Shown here in pieces: positions 31,562-39,749 of a stretch of DNA of 46,213 nucleotides (within the stretch, counting starts at the first letter, position 1; each line of letters begins with the position of its first letter). A model generated the notes under the pieces. That model was not told the DNA's origin. It saw nothing but the letters and a program-made list of their open reading frames with translations, and did not search any database. The stretch covers positions 1 through 46,213 of the forward strand of contig JADGQM010000002.1 in NCBI GenBank assembly GCA_017881795.1, written 5' to 3'. The translations under genes were made by a program, and so were the position numbers. This stretch comes from Syntrophobacteraceae bacterium (GTDB lineage: Bacteria > Desulfobacterota > Syntrophobacteria > Syntrophobacterales > Syntrophobacteraceae).

Positions 31562-32878
31562 TTATTTGACGGTCATCTGACCCATGATTTTGTATCCCTT
31601 GAGCAAATCCAAGGCCCGTCTGAGCTGGTTGTCCTGTTCCAACATCTTTTGCGTCTCGAGCTGGATTGCCCCAGCCTTCGAGTCTCCTGGTTCCGATTTT
31701 TCTGTTTCCATGTGTCGCGGGAGATCTTTTTCGCGAATACGCCGGAGCTCATCTGCCCCTTCTTCTTCGGTTTTCGGAGGAGACTCTCTCTTGACCAGAA
31801 TATCGGGCTCAATCCCCTTGGCTTGGATGGATCGTCCTGACGGCGTGTAGTAGAGCGATGTAGTAAGTCGTAGGGCCGATCCATCACTCAAGGGAATGAC
31901 GGTTTGGACGGAACCCTTACCGAAGGTCGGCTCTCCCAGGACGATTGCCCGTTTATGGTCCTGGAGAGCCCCCGCCACGATTTCTGAGGCGCTGGCGCTT
32001 CCCGAGTTGACCAGCACCACGATTGGATAGTTGCGGGGTTTGCTGTTCTTGTGGGCCTCAAAGCGCATCTTTTGGTTTTCCAGTCGTCCGCCTGTGTAAA
32101 CAATCAAACCCTCATCAATAAATTCATCAGCGACTTCAACAGCCTGATCCAGCAGTCCCCCTGGATCATTGCGGAGATCCAGGACCAATCCCTGCAGAGG
32201 ATGATTATCGCTTTCGAGCTGATCGAGGGCCTTGCGTAGATCGTTAGCCGTTCCGCTTTGGAAACTGGAGATCCGAACATAGCCGTAGCCTGGTTCCAGA
32301 GTGCGCCACTTTACGCTTTGGATAGAGATCGTATCCCGGGTCAGATCAAATTCCAAAGGCTTACGTTCGCCTTTTCTGATGACGGTGAGCTTCACTTTCG
32401 TGCCTTTGGCGCCGCGCATTTTTTGCACCGCCTCCGTCAGCGACATATCCTGAGTCGGCTGGTCATCGATTTTGATGATCTGGTCTCCGGCTTGCATCCC
32501 TGCCTTGTCGGCCGGGGTTCCCTCCAGCGGGGACACCACCGTCAGGACTCCGTCTCGCGTGGTAATTTCGATACCCAACCCACCGAATTTCCCTTTGGTT
32601 TCAACCTGTAACTCTTTATATTCCTCAGGTTTGAGAAAGGAAGAATGCGGGTCGAGTTCGCGAAGCATGCCACTTACGGCTCCGTACATGAGCTTCTTCA
32701 AATCGACCTTCTCCACATAGTTATCCTGGACAATATTTAAGACATCGCTGAATAGCCTCAAATATTGGTAAACATCGGGATTTTCCTCGGTGGTCTTGGC
32801 TCTGAGAGTCGACCATCCCGTCAGCAGGAGCAGCAACAAAGCGAGCACTAAAATGGTCTTCTTATTCTTCTTCAACAT
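31562..32878 (-). CDS. ctpA: C-terminal processing peptidase (S41A)
   Basis: 438 residues. A signal peptide/anchor (ILVLALLLLLLTGWSTLRA) is followed by the S41 N-terminal region, a PDZ domain (GGLGIEITTRDGVLTVV, AGMQAGDQIIKIDD) and the protease core with Ser in NSGSASASEIVAGALQD and Lys in FGKGSVQTV, a Ser-Lys dyad. It would process periplasmic proteins or peptidoglycan hydrolases. It has a good promoter upstream and forms an operon with the YibQ-like gene. The C-terminal tail (about 370-438) is charged and Glu/Lys rich. Confidence 0.97.
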   Translation of the reverse strand: MLKKNKKTILVLALLLLLLTGWSTLRAKTTEENPDVYQYLRLFSDVLNIVQDNYVEKVDLKKLMYGAVSGMLRELDPHSSFLKPEEYKELQVETKGKFGGLGIEITTRDGVLTVVSPLEGTPADKAGMQAGDQIIKIDDQPTQDMSLTEAVQKMRGAKGTKVKLTVIRKGERKPLEFDLTRDTISIQSVKWRTLEPGYGYVRISSFQSGTANDLRKALDQLESDNHPLQGLVLDLRNDPGGLLDQAVEVADEFIDEGLIVYTGGRLENQKMRFEAHKNSKPRNYPIVVLVNSGSASASEIVAGALQDHKRAIVLGEPTFGKGSVQTVIPLSDGSALRLTTSLYYTPSGRSIQAKGIEPDILVKRESPPKTEEEGADELRRIREKDLPRHMETEKSEPGDSKAGAIQLETQKMLEQDNQLRRALDLLKGYKIMGQMTVK

Positions 32879-32928
32879 GAAATATTCCTCATCCTTTCTA
32901 AAATCCTAAAATCATGGTGCACATGAAG

Positions 32929-32958
32929 ATTATGCTTTATGGCACAAAAAACGTCCAA
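32929..32958 (-). promoter_or_regulatory. Candidate sigma-70 promoter for ctpA operon
   Basis: Minus strand TTGGAC, 18-bp spacer, CATAAT, about 50-80 bp before the ctpA start. Confidence 0.5.
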
Positions 32959-33053
32959 TTCCAAGATTTTCAGGAATGCCGCCTGCTCAAAAAATAGCAA
33001 TAACCGGCCCGCCCAAGGCAAACCCCTTTGAACCCGCTGTTGCTTCCAAAATG

Positions 33054-33170
33054 TTAGCTATTCCCATTCATTTCGGCGAGTCCGGGCGTGCTATTGAGAA
33101 CAAGCACCACCGTAAGGGAGAGAATGCCTGTAATCGCCACGCCGATGAGCTTCCTTACCTTTGGGGCCAA
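33054..33170 (-). CDS. Possible signal-peptide-only fragment (38 codons)
   Basis: A minus-strand frame from TTG 33170 reads KLIGVAITGILSLTVVLVL followed by NSTPGLAEM and a stop. It looks like an intact signal or membrane segment with almost nothing after it. It may be the leftover of a deleted gene or a small membrane protein. No clear ribosome site. Low confidence. Confidence 0.25.
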   Translation of the reverse strand: MAPKVRKLIGVAITGILSLTVVLVLNSTPGLAEMNGNS

Positions 33171-33362
33171 TTCTAGCTTTCCATTTGGGCTTTTTCCATA
33201 GAAAACTTTCGCGGAGGAAGCTGAGTAAGCGAGGCGAAGTTGTCGGCTCCTACAGGGAGGCTCGGGATGCTGAGCAATCCGAGGAAACCTTCTGCTGTCG
33301 GAAATTACCAGGTTCCATTTTCATGCTTCAGGGGCGCGACTCGGGCATGAAAGTTATCTCGA
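33171..33362. other. Intergenic DNA between ctpA region and rrf2
   Basis: I see no gene, repeat or terminator that can be supported in this stretch; together with 32959-33053 it makes up most of the 480-bp gap downstream of the Rrf2 gene. Confidence 0.35.
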
Positions 33363-33800
33363 TCAAATGCTATAGGTGATGGCTTCCTGCTTGCCTCTTT
33401 CCTTTTCAAGCATTTCTTCGAGGGTAAAGGACTCCAACGCCCGGAGCATCTTGTCTGCGACTTCCGTCCACACTTCTCTGGCGACGCAGCCACTGGCCCG
33501 CTTGCACAAAGAGGGTTGCTCCGTGCAGTCCACCAAACACATCGAACCCTCCAGAACCAGCAGGATTTCCTTCAAGGAGATGAGATGGGGCGGTTTCGCC
33601 AAGACATAACCACCCTGCGAGCCCCGCGTGGAATTGATCAGCCCAGCGTGCTTTAACGGCGAGATCAAATGCCAGAGATATTTCTCAGAGATTCCCTGCC
33701 TTTTTGCCACGTCTTTAAGGGAGACCGTCCCCTCCCCGTAATGGAGGGCCAAATCGAACATCAACCGGACGCCGTAGCGGCCTTTGGTAGACAGCTTCAC
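33363..33800 (-). CDS. Rrf2 family transcriptional regulator (IscR-like, Fe-S sensing)
   Basis: 145 residues from GTG 33800 with GGGAG upstream; the ORF-track extension to 33890 lacks a site. The N-terminal winged helix (KLSTKGRYGVRLMFDLA, RQGISEKYLWHLISPLK, GSQGGY) is typical of Rrf2. Cys88, 92, 99 and 105 include the C-x6-C-x5-C arrangement that binds a 2Fe-2S cluster in IscR-type members. It lies 181 bp after cysE on the same strand and downstream of nifS and nifU. It most likely adjusts Fe-S assembly and cysteine supply to cluster status. Confidence 0.93.
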   Translation of the reverse strand: MKLSTKGRYGVRLMFDLALHYGEGTVSLKDVAKRQGISEKYLWHLISPLKHAGLINSTRGSQGGYVLAKPPHLISLKEILLVLEGSMCLVDCTEQPSLCKRASGCVAREVWTEVADKMLRALESFTLEEMLEKERGKQEAITYSI

Positions 33801-33981
33801 GTTATCTCCCAGTGAGGTTGCAGCTTCCAAACGAACGAAACGACCATCAATAATCCTTGCCCCCCACAAGAATGCGCCCAAAATCCCCAATTCCCATCAA
33901 ATATGCAATACGAAGCGGGATGCCCCTTTTGATGAGCATCCCGCCCGGGATATTAGAACAACACGTCAAGTCACTGATTGA

Positions 33982-34950
33982 TCATGATGAGCTATCGACA
34001 TCGCTCATCTTAAATATTAGCTCTGGTTTCTTCAAAAAGACCTTGGTGTCGGGAGGCACGGAATCAGTGATCCACACATTCCCCCCGATCACCGAGCGTG
34101 CCCCGATGACGGTCTCCCCGCCCAGGATGGTGGCGCCGGCATAGATGATCACATCGTCTTCGATGGTTGGATGACGTTTCTTATTCCTGAACAGTTCACC
34201 GGCATCTCTGGGCAGAGAAAGGGCGCCAAGCGTAACGCCCTGGTAGAGCCTTACATGTTTGCCAATCTCCGTGGTTTCGCCCACCACTACGCCCGTCCCA
34301 TGGTCGATAAAAAAGCTCTCTCTGATATGGGCGCCCGGATGGATATCGATGCCGGTCAGACTGTGGGCATATTCACTCATGATGCGAGGAATGAAGGGCA
34401 CTCCCTGCTCCCAGAGCTCATGGGCCATCCGATAGACGCTGACGGCAAAGAGCCCAGGATAGCTGAAAATCACTTCATCATAACTTTTGGCCGCGGGATC
34501 CCCTTCGTACGCGGCCCGGACATCTGTCGCAAGAATCGCTCTCAGCCCGGGCAGTTTGCCCATGAACTCCACGGTGATCTCCTGGCCACGCTCTTCACAC
34601 ATGATACAGGGCAGGTTGTGGCGGATGCAGTCATGACGCAAAGCAACAGAAACCTGCTCAGCCAGGATCTCGAACAGCGCTGTGGCCTCCTGGCCAAAAT
34701 AGTAGTTCAAATTGAACTCATCGATACGGGTGCGGACAAAATACCCCGGATAAAGAATCCGACAGATTCTCTGTACAATGTCGATTACCGAATCCCGCGA
34801 AGGGATCGGTTCGGGACCTACGTGATCGAAACAATTTTCTCGGTTGCAGGAAAGGACAAGCTCGCTCACGATTGCAGGTATTGATTCGCGGTGGAGCTTG
34901 CCTGCTGCAACCTCGATTTTGCACTGATCCATTAGCGATATTTCATGCAT
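33982..34950 (-). CDS. cysE: Serine O-acetyltransferase (EpsC type)
   Basis: 322 residues, ATG 34950; a TTG two codons upstream is the ORF-track start. The C-terminal left-handed beta-helix has hexapeptide repeats and the SAT signature GIDIHPGAHIRESFFIDHGTGVVVGETTEIG, then VTLGALS and GGNVWITDSVPPDT. The N-terminal 150 residues are longer than in E. coli CysE and match the EpsC type of anaerobes. The enzyme makes O-acetylserine from serine and acetyl-CoA, the substrate for cysteine synthase. It feeds cysteine to the desulfurase encoded upstream. Confidence 0.95.
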   Translation of the reverse strand: MHEISLMDQCKIEVAAGKLHRESIPAIVSELVLSCNRENCFDHVGPEPIPSRDSVIDIVQRICRILYPGYFVRTRIDEFNLNYYFGQEATALFEILAEQVSVALRHDCIRHNLPCIMCEERGQEITVEFMGKLPGLRAILATDVRAAYEGDPAAKSYDEVIFSYPGLFAVSVYRMAHELWEQGVPFIPRIMSEYAHSLTGIDIHPGAHIRESFFIDHGTGVVVGETTEIGKHVRLYQGVTLGALSLPRDAGELFRNKKRHPTIEDDVIIYAGATILGGETVIGARSVIGGNVWITDSVPPDTKVFLKKPELIFKMSDVDSSS

Positions 34951-34986
34951 GATCAACCCAGTTTGTGAAAGTTACCAAAAGTAGTC

Positions 34987-35013
34987 ATCAGTGGTTAGTG
35001 GCCAGTGATCAGT
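34987..35013. repeat. GTGGTTAGTGGCCAGTGATC-type repeat string
   Basis: CATCAGTGGTTAGTGGCCAGTGATCAGT is a degenerate string related to the one at 28303-28340 in reverse orientation. Confidence 0.45.
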
Positions 35014-35144
35014 CTTCAAAAATTGCAGATGTGGCGATGTCTGAATCGATGCCCTTGCCACGGTTGTATCTTTCAGACGAGCAATTGCACCTGGTAAACC
35101 TCGGCGAAAGTTTCTTACCAATTCGACCACCATTCAACCCGATT

Positions 35145-35176
35145 GTGTAAGGGCGACCGGCCGGTCGCCTTTACAC
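35145..35176. terminator. 16-bp-stem palindrome just after nifS
   Basis: GTGTAAGGGCGACCGG meets CCGGTCGCCTTTACAC with a single G-T mismatch and no loop. It starts 4 bp after the nifS stop, consistent with termination of nifU-nifS. It is also a common dispersed palindrome type (GGCGACCGGCCGGTCGCC), so it may be a repeat insertion. Confidence 0.55.
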
Positions 35177-35179
35177 TGG

Positions 35180-36358
35180 CTAGGCTGAGCCACACTGCTG
35201 TGCTGTCGTCCAATACGGGGACAGGTTTCGCAAGGTCTCAATGATCGGCGGGAGCTTTTCGATGACGAACTCGATCTCCGCATCGGTATTGTAGACACTC
35301 AGGCTAAACCGTATGGAACCGTGAGCCATGGTGAAGGGCACCCCCATGGCGCGAAGCACGTGGGACGGCTGCAGCGATCCGGAAGTACAAGCGGAACCGG
35401 ACGAAGCACAGATCCCGTATTCGTCCATCATCAGCAGAATTGATTCTCCTTCGATAAACTCGAAGCTGATATTGCTCGTGTTGGGAAGGCGGTTGATGCG
35501 GTCGCCATTCACCCGGCTGTTTGTGACGCGACTCAGGAGTTCATTCTCCAGCTTATCGCGCAACTCCTTGACGCGGGTGTTCTCCGCTTCCATGTTTTGA
35601 TTCGCCAGTTCACATGCCTTGCCCAGTCCGATGATGCTCGGGGTATTCTCTGTCCCGCCGCGGCGCCCTTTTTCCTGATGGCCGCCGATGAGAAACGGCG
35701 AAAACCGGGTACCCTTGCGCACATAGAGCACCCCGATGCCTTTGGGAGCATGAAGCTTGTGGCCCGATATGGATAGCATATCGATGGCGGTTTTGCTGAG
35801 ATTGATGGGGATCTTCCCCACGGCCTGCACGGCGTCGGTGTGAAACAAAATGCCGCGGGCGCGAGCGATCTCGGCAGCCTTCTCGACGGGAAAGATCACC
35901 CCGGTTTCGTTGTTGGCCCACATGAGGCTAACGATTGCCGTATCCGGAGTGAGGCTCCTCCGGTATTGCTCCATATCCAGACGCCCGTCACCGTCAACCG
36001 GCAGTTCGGTGACGCGATACCCCTCATTTACCAGTTGCGCACACAGGGCCTTCACGGCGGGATGCTCAACCCGGCTGGTCACGATGTGGCGCTTGCCCGG
36101 CTGAGAAGCCAGCGCTGAGCGGATGGCGGCATTGTCGCTTTCTGAGCCGCAACTGGTAAAGATGATCTCGTCAGGAGAAGCGCCAAGCAACGCAGCTACG
36201 TGTTCACGGGCTTCGCGCAGTTTTCGTCCCACTTGACCACCGAAGGTGTGCATGCTGGACGGGTTGCCATAAAGCTCATGAAAGTAAGGCAACATCGCTT
36301 CCAGAACTTCCGGCGCAACCTGCGTTGTCGCATTGTTGTCAAGATAGATGGTTTTCAT
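35180..36358 (-). CDS. nifS: Cysteine desulfurase (NifS/IscS type)
   Basis: 392 residues from ATG 36358 after GAGGAGG. It has YLDNNATT, PLP-lysine motif SGHKLHAPKGIG and the active-site Cys in SSGSACTSGSLQPSHVL, which receives the sulfur. It releases sulfur from cysteine for Fe-S assembly on NifU. The start overlaps the nifU stop as ATGA, so the two are translationally coupled. The longer ORF start 11 codons upstream lies inside nifU. Confidence 0.96.
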   Translation of the reverse strand: MKTIYLDNNATTQVAPEVLEAMLPYFHELYGNPSSMHTFGGQVGRKLREAREHVAALLGASPDEIIFTSCGSESDNAAIRSALASQPGKRHIVTSRVEHPAVKALCAQLVNEGYRVTELPVDGDGRLDMEQYRRSLTPDTAIVSLMWANNETGVIFPVEKAAEIARARGILFHTDAVQAVGKIPINLSKTAIDMLSISGHKLHAPKGIGVLYVRKGTRFSPFLIGGHQEKGRRGGTENTPSIIGLGKACELANQNMEAENTRVKELRDKLENELLSRVTNSRVNGDRINRLPNTSNISFEFIEGESILLMMDEYGICASSGSACTSGSLQPSHVLRAMGVPFTMAHGSIRFSLSVYNTDAEIEFVIEKLPPIIETLRNLSPYWTTAQQCGSA

Positions 36359-37185
36359 TGGGACTCCTCCTCGACCACCAGTTCCGGCCACACCAGTTCA
36401 CGGAGCTTCAGTTCCACGAAGTTCTTGAGGGTCATGTTGGAAGCCTGGCAGGATGCGCAGGCGCCCCTTGTGGCTACAATCACGCGATTGCCGATCACAT
36501 CGATGAGCTCGATATCCCCGCCGTCATGCTTCAAGGATGGCCTGATTTCACGCTCGATGGTCTCCTCGATCATCCTGATCTTCTGGATATTTGATAACCT
36601 GGGCTTGAGGGTCGGCGTGGTTTCCATGTCCGAGCGGACTCGGTCCAGAATTTCTTGAATCGCTCCGTGGCAATTGCCGCATCCGCCTCCCGCCTTGGTG
36701 TAATTGGTGACCTCTTCAATCGTCTTGAGGTGGTTTTCCCGTATCGCCCGCTCAATTTCCCGATCGGTCACGCCGAAGCATTCACAGACGATCTCTCCTT
36801 CAACGGCTCTCTCGGGGATACCCTTGTAATGGGCGATGGCCGCTTCCAGGGCTTCACGCCCCATCACCGAACAGTGCATCTTTTCTTCGGGGAGACCGCC
36901 AAGAAACCTGGCAATATCCTGGTTGGTGACCTTTTCGGCCTCTTCGATGGTCATCCCCTTGACCATCTCGGTCAGAGCGGACGCTGAGGCAATCGCACTG
37001 GCACATCCGAACGTCTTGAATTTTGCCTCTTTGATCCGTTTGTTGTCATCCAGCTTGAAGGTAAATTTGAGGGCATCACCACAGGCTATGGAACCCACCT
37101 CAGCGACCCCATCGGGATTTTCCACCTCCCCCACATTGCGCGGATTCAAAAAGTGCTCTTTGACCTTATCTGTATAATCCCACAT
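36355..37185 (-). CDS. nifU: NifU Fe-S scaffold protein, full-length three-domain form
   Basis: 276 residues from ATG 37185. Three domains occur in order: an IscU-like scaffold (1-125) with Cys in ACGDALKF, FGCASAIASAS and MHCSVMG; a Bfd-like 2Fe-2S domain (about 130-185) with CECFGV and GGGCGNCH; and a C-terminal Nfu domain with CASCQ. The protein assembles and hands over Fe-S clusters. No nitrogenase genes are in the window; in anaerobes this gene pair is often the general assembly system. A promoter lies close upstream and an unusual palindrome lies just before it. Confidence 0.95.
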   Translation of the reverse strand: MWDYTDKVKEHFLNPRNVGEVENPDGVAEVGSIACGDALKFTFKLDDNKRIKEAKFKTFGCASAIASASALTEMVKGMTIEEAEKVTNQDIARFLGGLPEEKMHCSVMGREALEAAIAHYKGIPERAVEGEIVCECFGVTDREIERAIRENHLKTIEEVTNYTKAGGGCGNCHGAIQEILDRVRSDMETTPTLKPRLSNIQKIRMIEETIEREIRPSLKHDGGDIELIDVIGNRVIVATRGACASCQASNMTLKNFVELKLRELVWPELVVEEESQ

Positions 37186-37223
37186 CGTCACCACTCCTGA
37201 GCTAAGTTGTTCAAATCTCCTGC

Positions 37224-37252
37224 ACCATATTGTTACCGGGCCGCTTCGTCAA
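37224..37252 (-). promoter_or_regulatory. Sigma-70 promoter of the nifU-nifS operon
   Basis: Minus strand TTGACG, 17-bp spacer, TATGGT, with predicted start near 37217 and a leader of about 32 nt. A good match at the expected distance. Confidence 0.6.
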
Positions 37253-37267
37253 AGGCACAACCTCAAA

Positions 37268-37304
37268 GTCATATCGACCACGCCTCTGCTGTGGTCGATA
37301 TGAC
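37268..37304. promoter_or_regulatory. 14-bp perfect inverted repeat upstream of the nifU promoter
   Basis: GTCATATCGACCAC and its exact complement enclose the 9-nt loop GCCTCTGCT. It sits 16 bp upstream of the -35 box. It could be an operator, an activator site, or the terminator of an unseen transcript. It does not resemble the IscR consensus as I recall it. Confidence 0.5.
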
Positions 37305-37785
37305 CTATGCCCTGCGAGACGGCATCCCAGTGACTTATTACGAAAATGTCAGCATCAGTGATACGTGATAGCTTCTCCAAAGTGCATCTGAAAAGCTTCA
37401 TCTTACATCATATTTCTCCCCAAACAACAAAATGTTGCACGCGCTGCCACCCCATTATCCCGTTTCCAACACTCCAGGCTGACACAAACCATCCGTCGCA
37501 CTCAAAAAACAATGGCCAGGATTGCCTCCCGGCCAACTTTGGGCTCACCTCTGCCCAAGGCGTCTCGTATCCCAAAGCTAAATTAATTATCCCCGATTCG
37601 TTGTGCAATGTTGGTAAGTAAGACTCAGCCGGCAGCTCAAACCCATTTGCGTTTTCCTGGGATGTTCACTCCTCCCGCGCCCCCTGCAGGATCAGCTGAA
37701 GGATGTCAGCATCAATCGCGATCAGGCCAATCCTCCGCGAATGGCTACAATGCTGCGCCTACGCTATCACCGCAGAATTGCCATG
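37305..37785. other. Intergenic DNA between nifU and the metallophosphoesterase
   Basis: No gene can be supported. Several short ORFs exist without ribosome sites or recognisable sequence. No repeats beyond the palindrome at 37268-37304. Confidence 0.4.
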
Positions 37786-38700
37786 TCACACCCACACCCC
37801 CTGGCCCGCGACGGTGACTTTCCCCTCACGGGTGACGGTGACCAGGCGGGCGGAGTCAGGGACGGCATCGGTCTTCAGGAACAGCGCCCTGAGCATGTTC
37901 GGCGTCTGGCCGACGTTGAAGCATGGGACATCCCCGACGTGCTGCCAGGCCTGCCCACTCTTCCATGGCGCTTCATGAATATGGCCATGAAGGGACAGGA
38001 TCAGCCTCCGCGTGCCGCTCCATCGTTCAATAAATCGCCTTACCGCCAGGCTTCCAACGTGGAGACCGCTCTGCGTCAGGTCAAGGGCGGTATTCTTCGG
38101 GGGAGCGTGGCAAACAAAGATAAAGGACGATTTACCCCAACGGGGACCTTCCATGGCCGAAGACAGCTCAGTCAGATCATCCTCTATGGTACCCGCCGAG
38201 AAGTCTAAAGTGTAAGGGGTGGCGGCGCCCGAGTAGGTGACATAACCGGCTCTCGCTACTCTCCCTTCTGAAAGACCATCGTGATCCCTGCAGTCGGGCT
38301 TTTCGCGGTCTTTGATCAAAAAGGGCGTCGGATTTACCGCCATATAGCCCACTACCGCCAGGTTCTCGCTCACTTCTATTACGCGCATGTGAAGCAGGTC
38401 GAGGTCGCCGCCGCCATCGGCTTCCATTTGGGGCCTTGCAGCCGCAATGTCGTCATTTCCGAGGTCGATGAGGACTCTTATCTCCTTGTGGGTAGTTCGG
38501 AATTCTCTGAGCCGGGGCAGCAACACATTCCTTACCCAGAGTTGATGCGGCTCGATGGAGGCTTCAATCGACCCCTTCCAATCAGGAATGATGTCACCCC
38601 CGACGATGAGGAGTTGCGGACGGAGCTCTCTTGCGGCTTTCAGGAACCGGTCAAGGTGACCCGGATGCACATGCGTGTCGGAAGTGCAGAGGATCTTAAT
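37786..38700 (-). CDS. Metallophosphoesterase with unusual or lost start codon
   Basis: About 304 residues of calcineurin-like phosphoesterase: TSDTHVHPGH (D-x-H), VGGDIIPDW (GD), GNDD, FVCHAPP and LHGHIHE (GHxH), all metal ligands present. Homologues normally start a few residues before ILCTSDTH. Here the codon at that place is ATT (38700) with a TGGAG box 12 nt upstream, and no ATG, GTG or TTG is available before the repeat at 38732. The ORF-track start at 39108 reads in the wrong frame through the sirtuin gene and the repeat, giving TTKNTKSTKK-type sequence. Either ATT is used or the gene was damaged by the repeat insertion. Confidence 0.75.
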   Translation of the reverse strand: MKILCTSDTHVHPGHLDRFLKAARELRPQLLIVGGDIIPDWKGSIEASIEPHQLWVRNVLLPRLREFRTTHKEIRVLIDLGNDDIAAARPQMEADGGGDLDLLHMRVIEVSENLAVVGYMAVNPTPFLIKDREKPDCRDHDGLSEGRVARAGYVTYSGAATPYTLDFSAGTIEDDLTELSSAMEGPRWGKSSFIFVCHAPPKNTALDLTQSGLHVGSLAVRRFIERWSGTRRLILSLHGHIHEAPWKSGQAWQHVGDVPCFNVGQTPNMLRALFLKTDAVPDSARLVTVTREGKVTVAGQGVWV

Positions 38701-38731
38701 CGGGGTCTCCGAATCTCCAAGATACTTTCTT

Positions 38732-38842
38732 TTACCACGAAGAACACGAAGTACAGGAAGTGATTTCTTCGTGCTCTTCGTGTTCTTCGTGGTTTGAAAC
38801 AGGGCCAAAATAAGAGCCAACTGTTTCTGGACGAGCCCTAAA
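38732..38842 (+). repeat. CTTCGTG-type dispersed repeat, copy B
   Basis: ACCACGAAGAACACGAAGTACAGGAAG then TTCTTCGTGCTCTTCGTGTTCTTCGTGGTTTGAAAC, with a tail GGGCCAAAATAAGAGC and GGACGAGCCCTAAA like copy A. It includes the sirtuin stop codon (38838-38840) and ends 32 bp before the metallophosphoesterase start region. Confidence 0.75.
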
Positions 38843-39569
38843 GGAGTGGCAGCACTTCGCCGCTTTTGCCCAGGATGCTGAGCTCGTAGATGTCGGTATA
38901 GGGAGTAGGTTCCAGATTGATTTCCGCCACAAAGGCGCCGCGTCGCCTGGCAGTCGCTCCCATGGAAGCCGCTGGCTGCACCACTCCAGAAGTTCCTACC
39001 ACGATCATGACCTGGCAGGTATCGAGGGCGCGGTATGCCTGATCGAGGATCTTTGGGTCCAGCATCTCGCCAAACCACACCACATGCGGGCGGAGGAGCG
39101 CGCTGCACGCCTCACAGGTCGGAAGCTCCGGCAAAGGTGCCCGGCGATCTTCTGTCAGTTCCCCGCAACCCGTGCAACGCACCCACCAGATGTTCCCATG
39201 CAGTTCGATCACTTTTCGGCTGCCGGCGGTCTGATGAAGACCATCGATATTTTGCGTAATCAAGGTGAAATGAGGAAATCGGCTTTCCATGGCGGCAAGG
39301 GCCAGATGGCCAGGATTGGGATGAAGGGGAGCGAGGACTTCGCGGCGCCAATTGTAAAATTCCCAAACCAGCCTCGAATTCTCGGCAAAGGCTTCGGGAG
39401 TGGCCAGATCAGTTGCGCGATAATGCCGCCAGAGTCCATCTTGACCCCTGAAAGTGGGCACTCCCGACTCTGCAGAAATTCCGGCGCCAGTCAAGGCCAC
39501 AACTCTCTCACATCCCTCAAGTCTTTCTTTAAGTAAGCGAATTTTCTCGTCGTTCGATTGTTCTGCCAT
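38838..39569 (-). CDS. cobB: Sirtuin NAD-dependent protein deacylase, class III type
   Basis: 243 residues. GAGISAESGVPTFRG (NAD binding), TQNIDGLH and the catalytic His in ELHGN are present, with four zinc Cys (CTGCGE and CEACSA). The helix FYNWRREV supplies the Y-x-x-R pair that in class III sirtuins recognises succinyl and other acidic acyl groups, so it may desuccinylate as well as deacetylate. It removes acyl groups from lysines using NAD. Its last codons lie in the repeat copy B, which may have replaced the original 3' end. The following gene is a metallophosphoesterase on the same strand. Confidence 0.93.
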   Translation of the reverse strand: MAEQSNDEKIRLLKERLEGCERVVALTGAGISAESGVPTFRGQDGLWRHYRATDLATPEAFAENSRLVWEFYNWRREVLAPLHPNPGHLALAAMESRFPHFTLITQNIDGLHQTAGSRKVIELHGNIWWVRCTGCGELTEDRRAPLPELPTCEACSALLRPHVVWFGEMLDPKILDQAYRALDTCQVMIVVGTSGVVQPAASMGATARRRGAFVAEINLEPTPYTDIYELSILGKSGEVLPLL

Positions 39570-39749
39570 GTCGCTTCCTCCCTGCCGTTCTGAACCATTT
39601 CCCGATCCTCCAGCCGTCCATTCTTTTCAATTTAATATAATTTATTACTTCGAGCAGCAAGAAGAAGGTGCGTATACACCTTGCAATCAACCAAGGAGAA
39701 CCTTTATTTAAGGGTGAACGTTGAGCGCTTACATTCAAGGAAATCAGGT

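Noticed and set aside
38841-39108. N-terminal extension of the metallophosphoesterase to 39108
   Set aside because: It reads through the sirtuin gene in another frame and through a dispersed repeat; no homologous residues.
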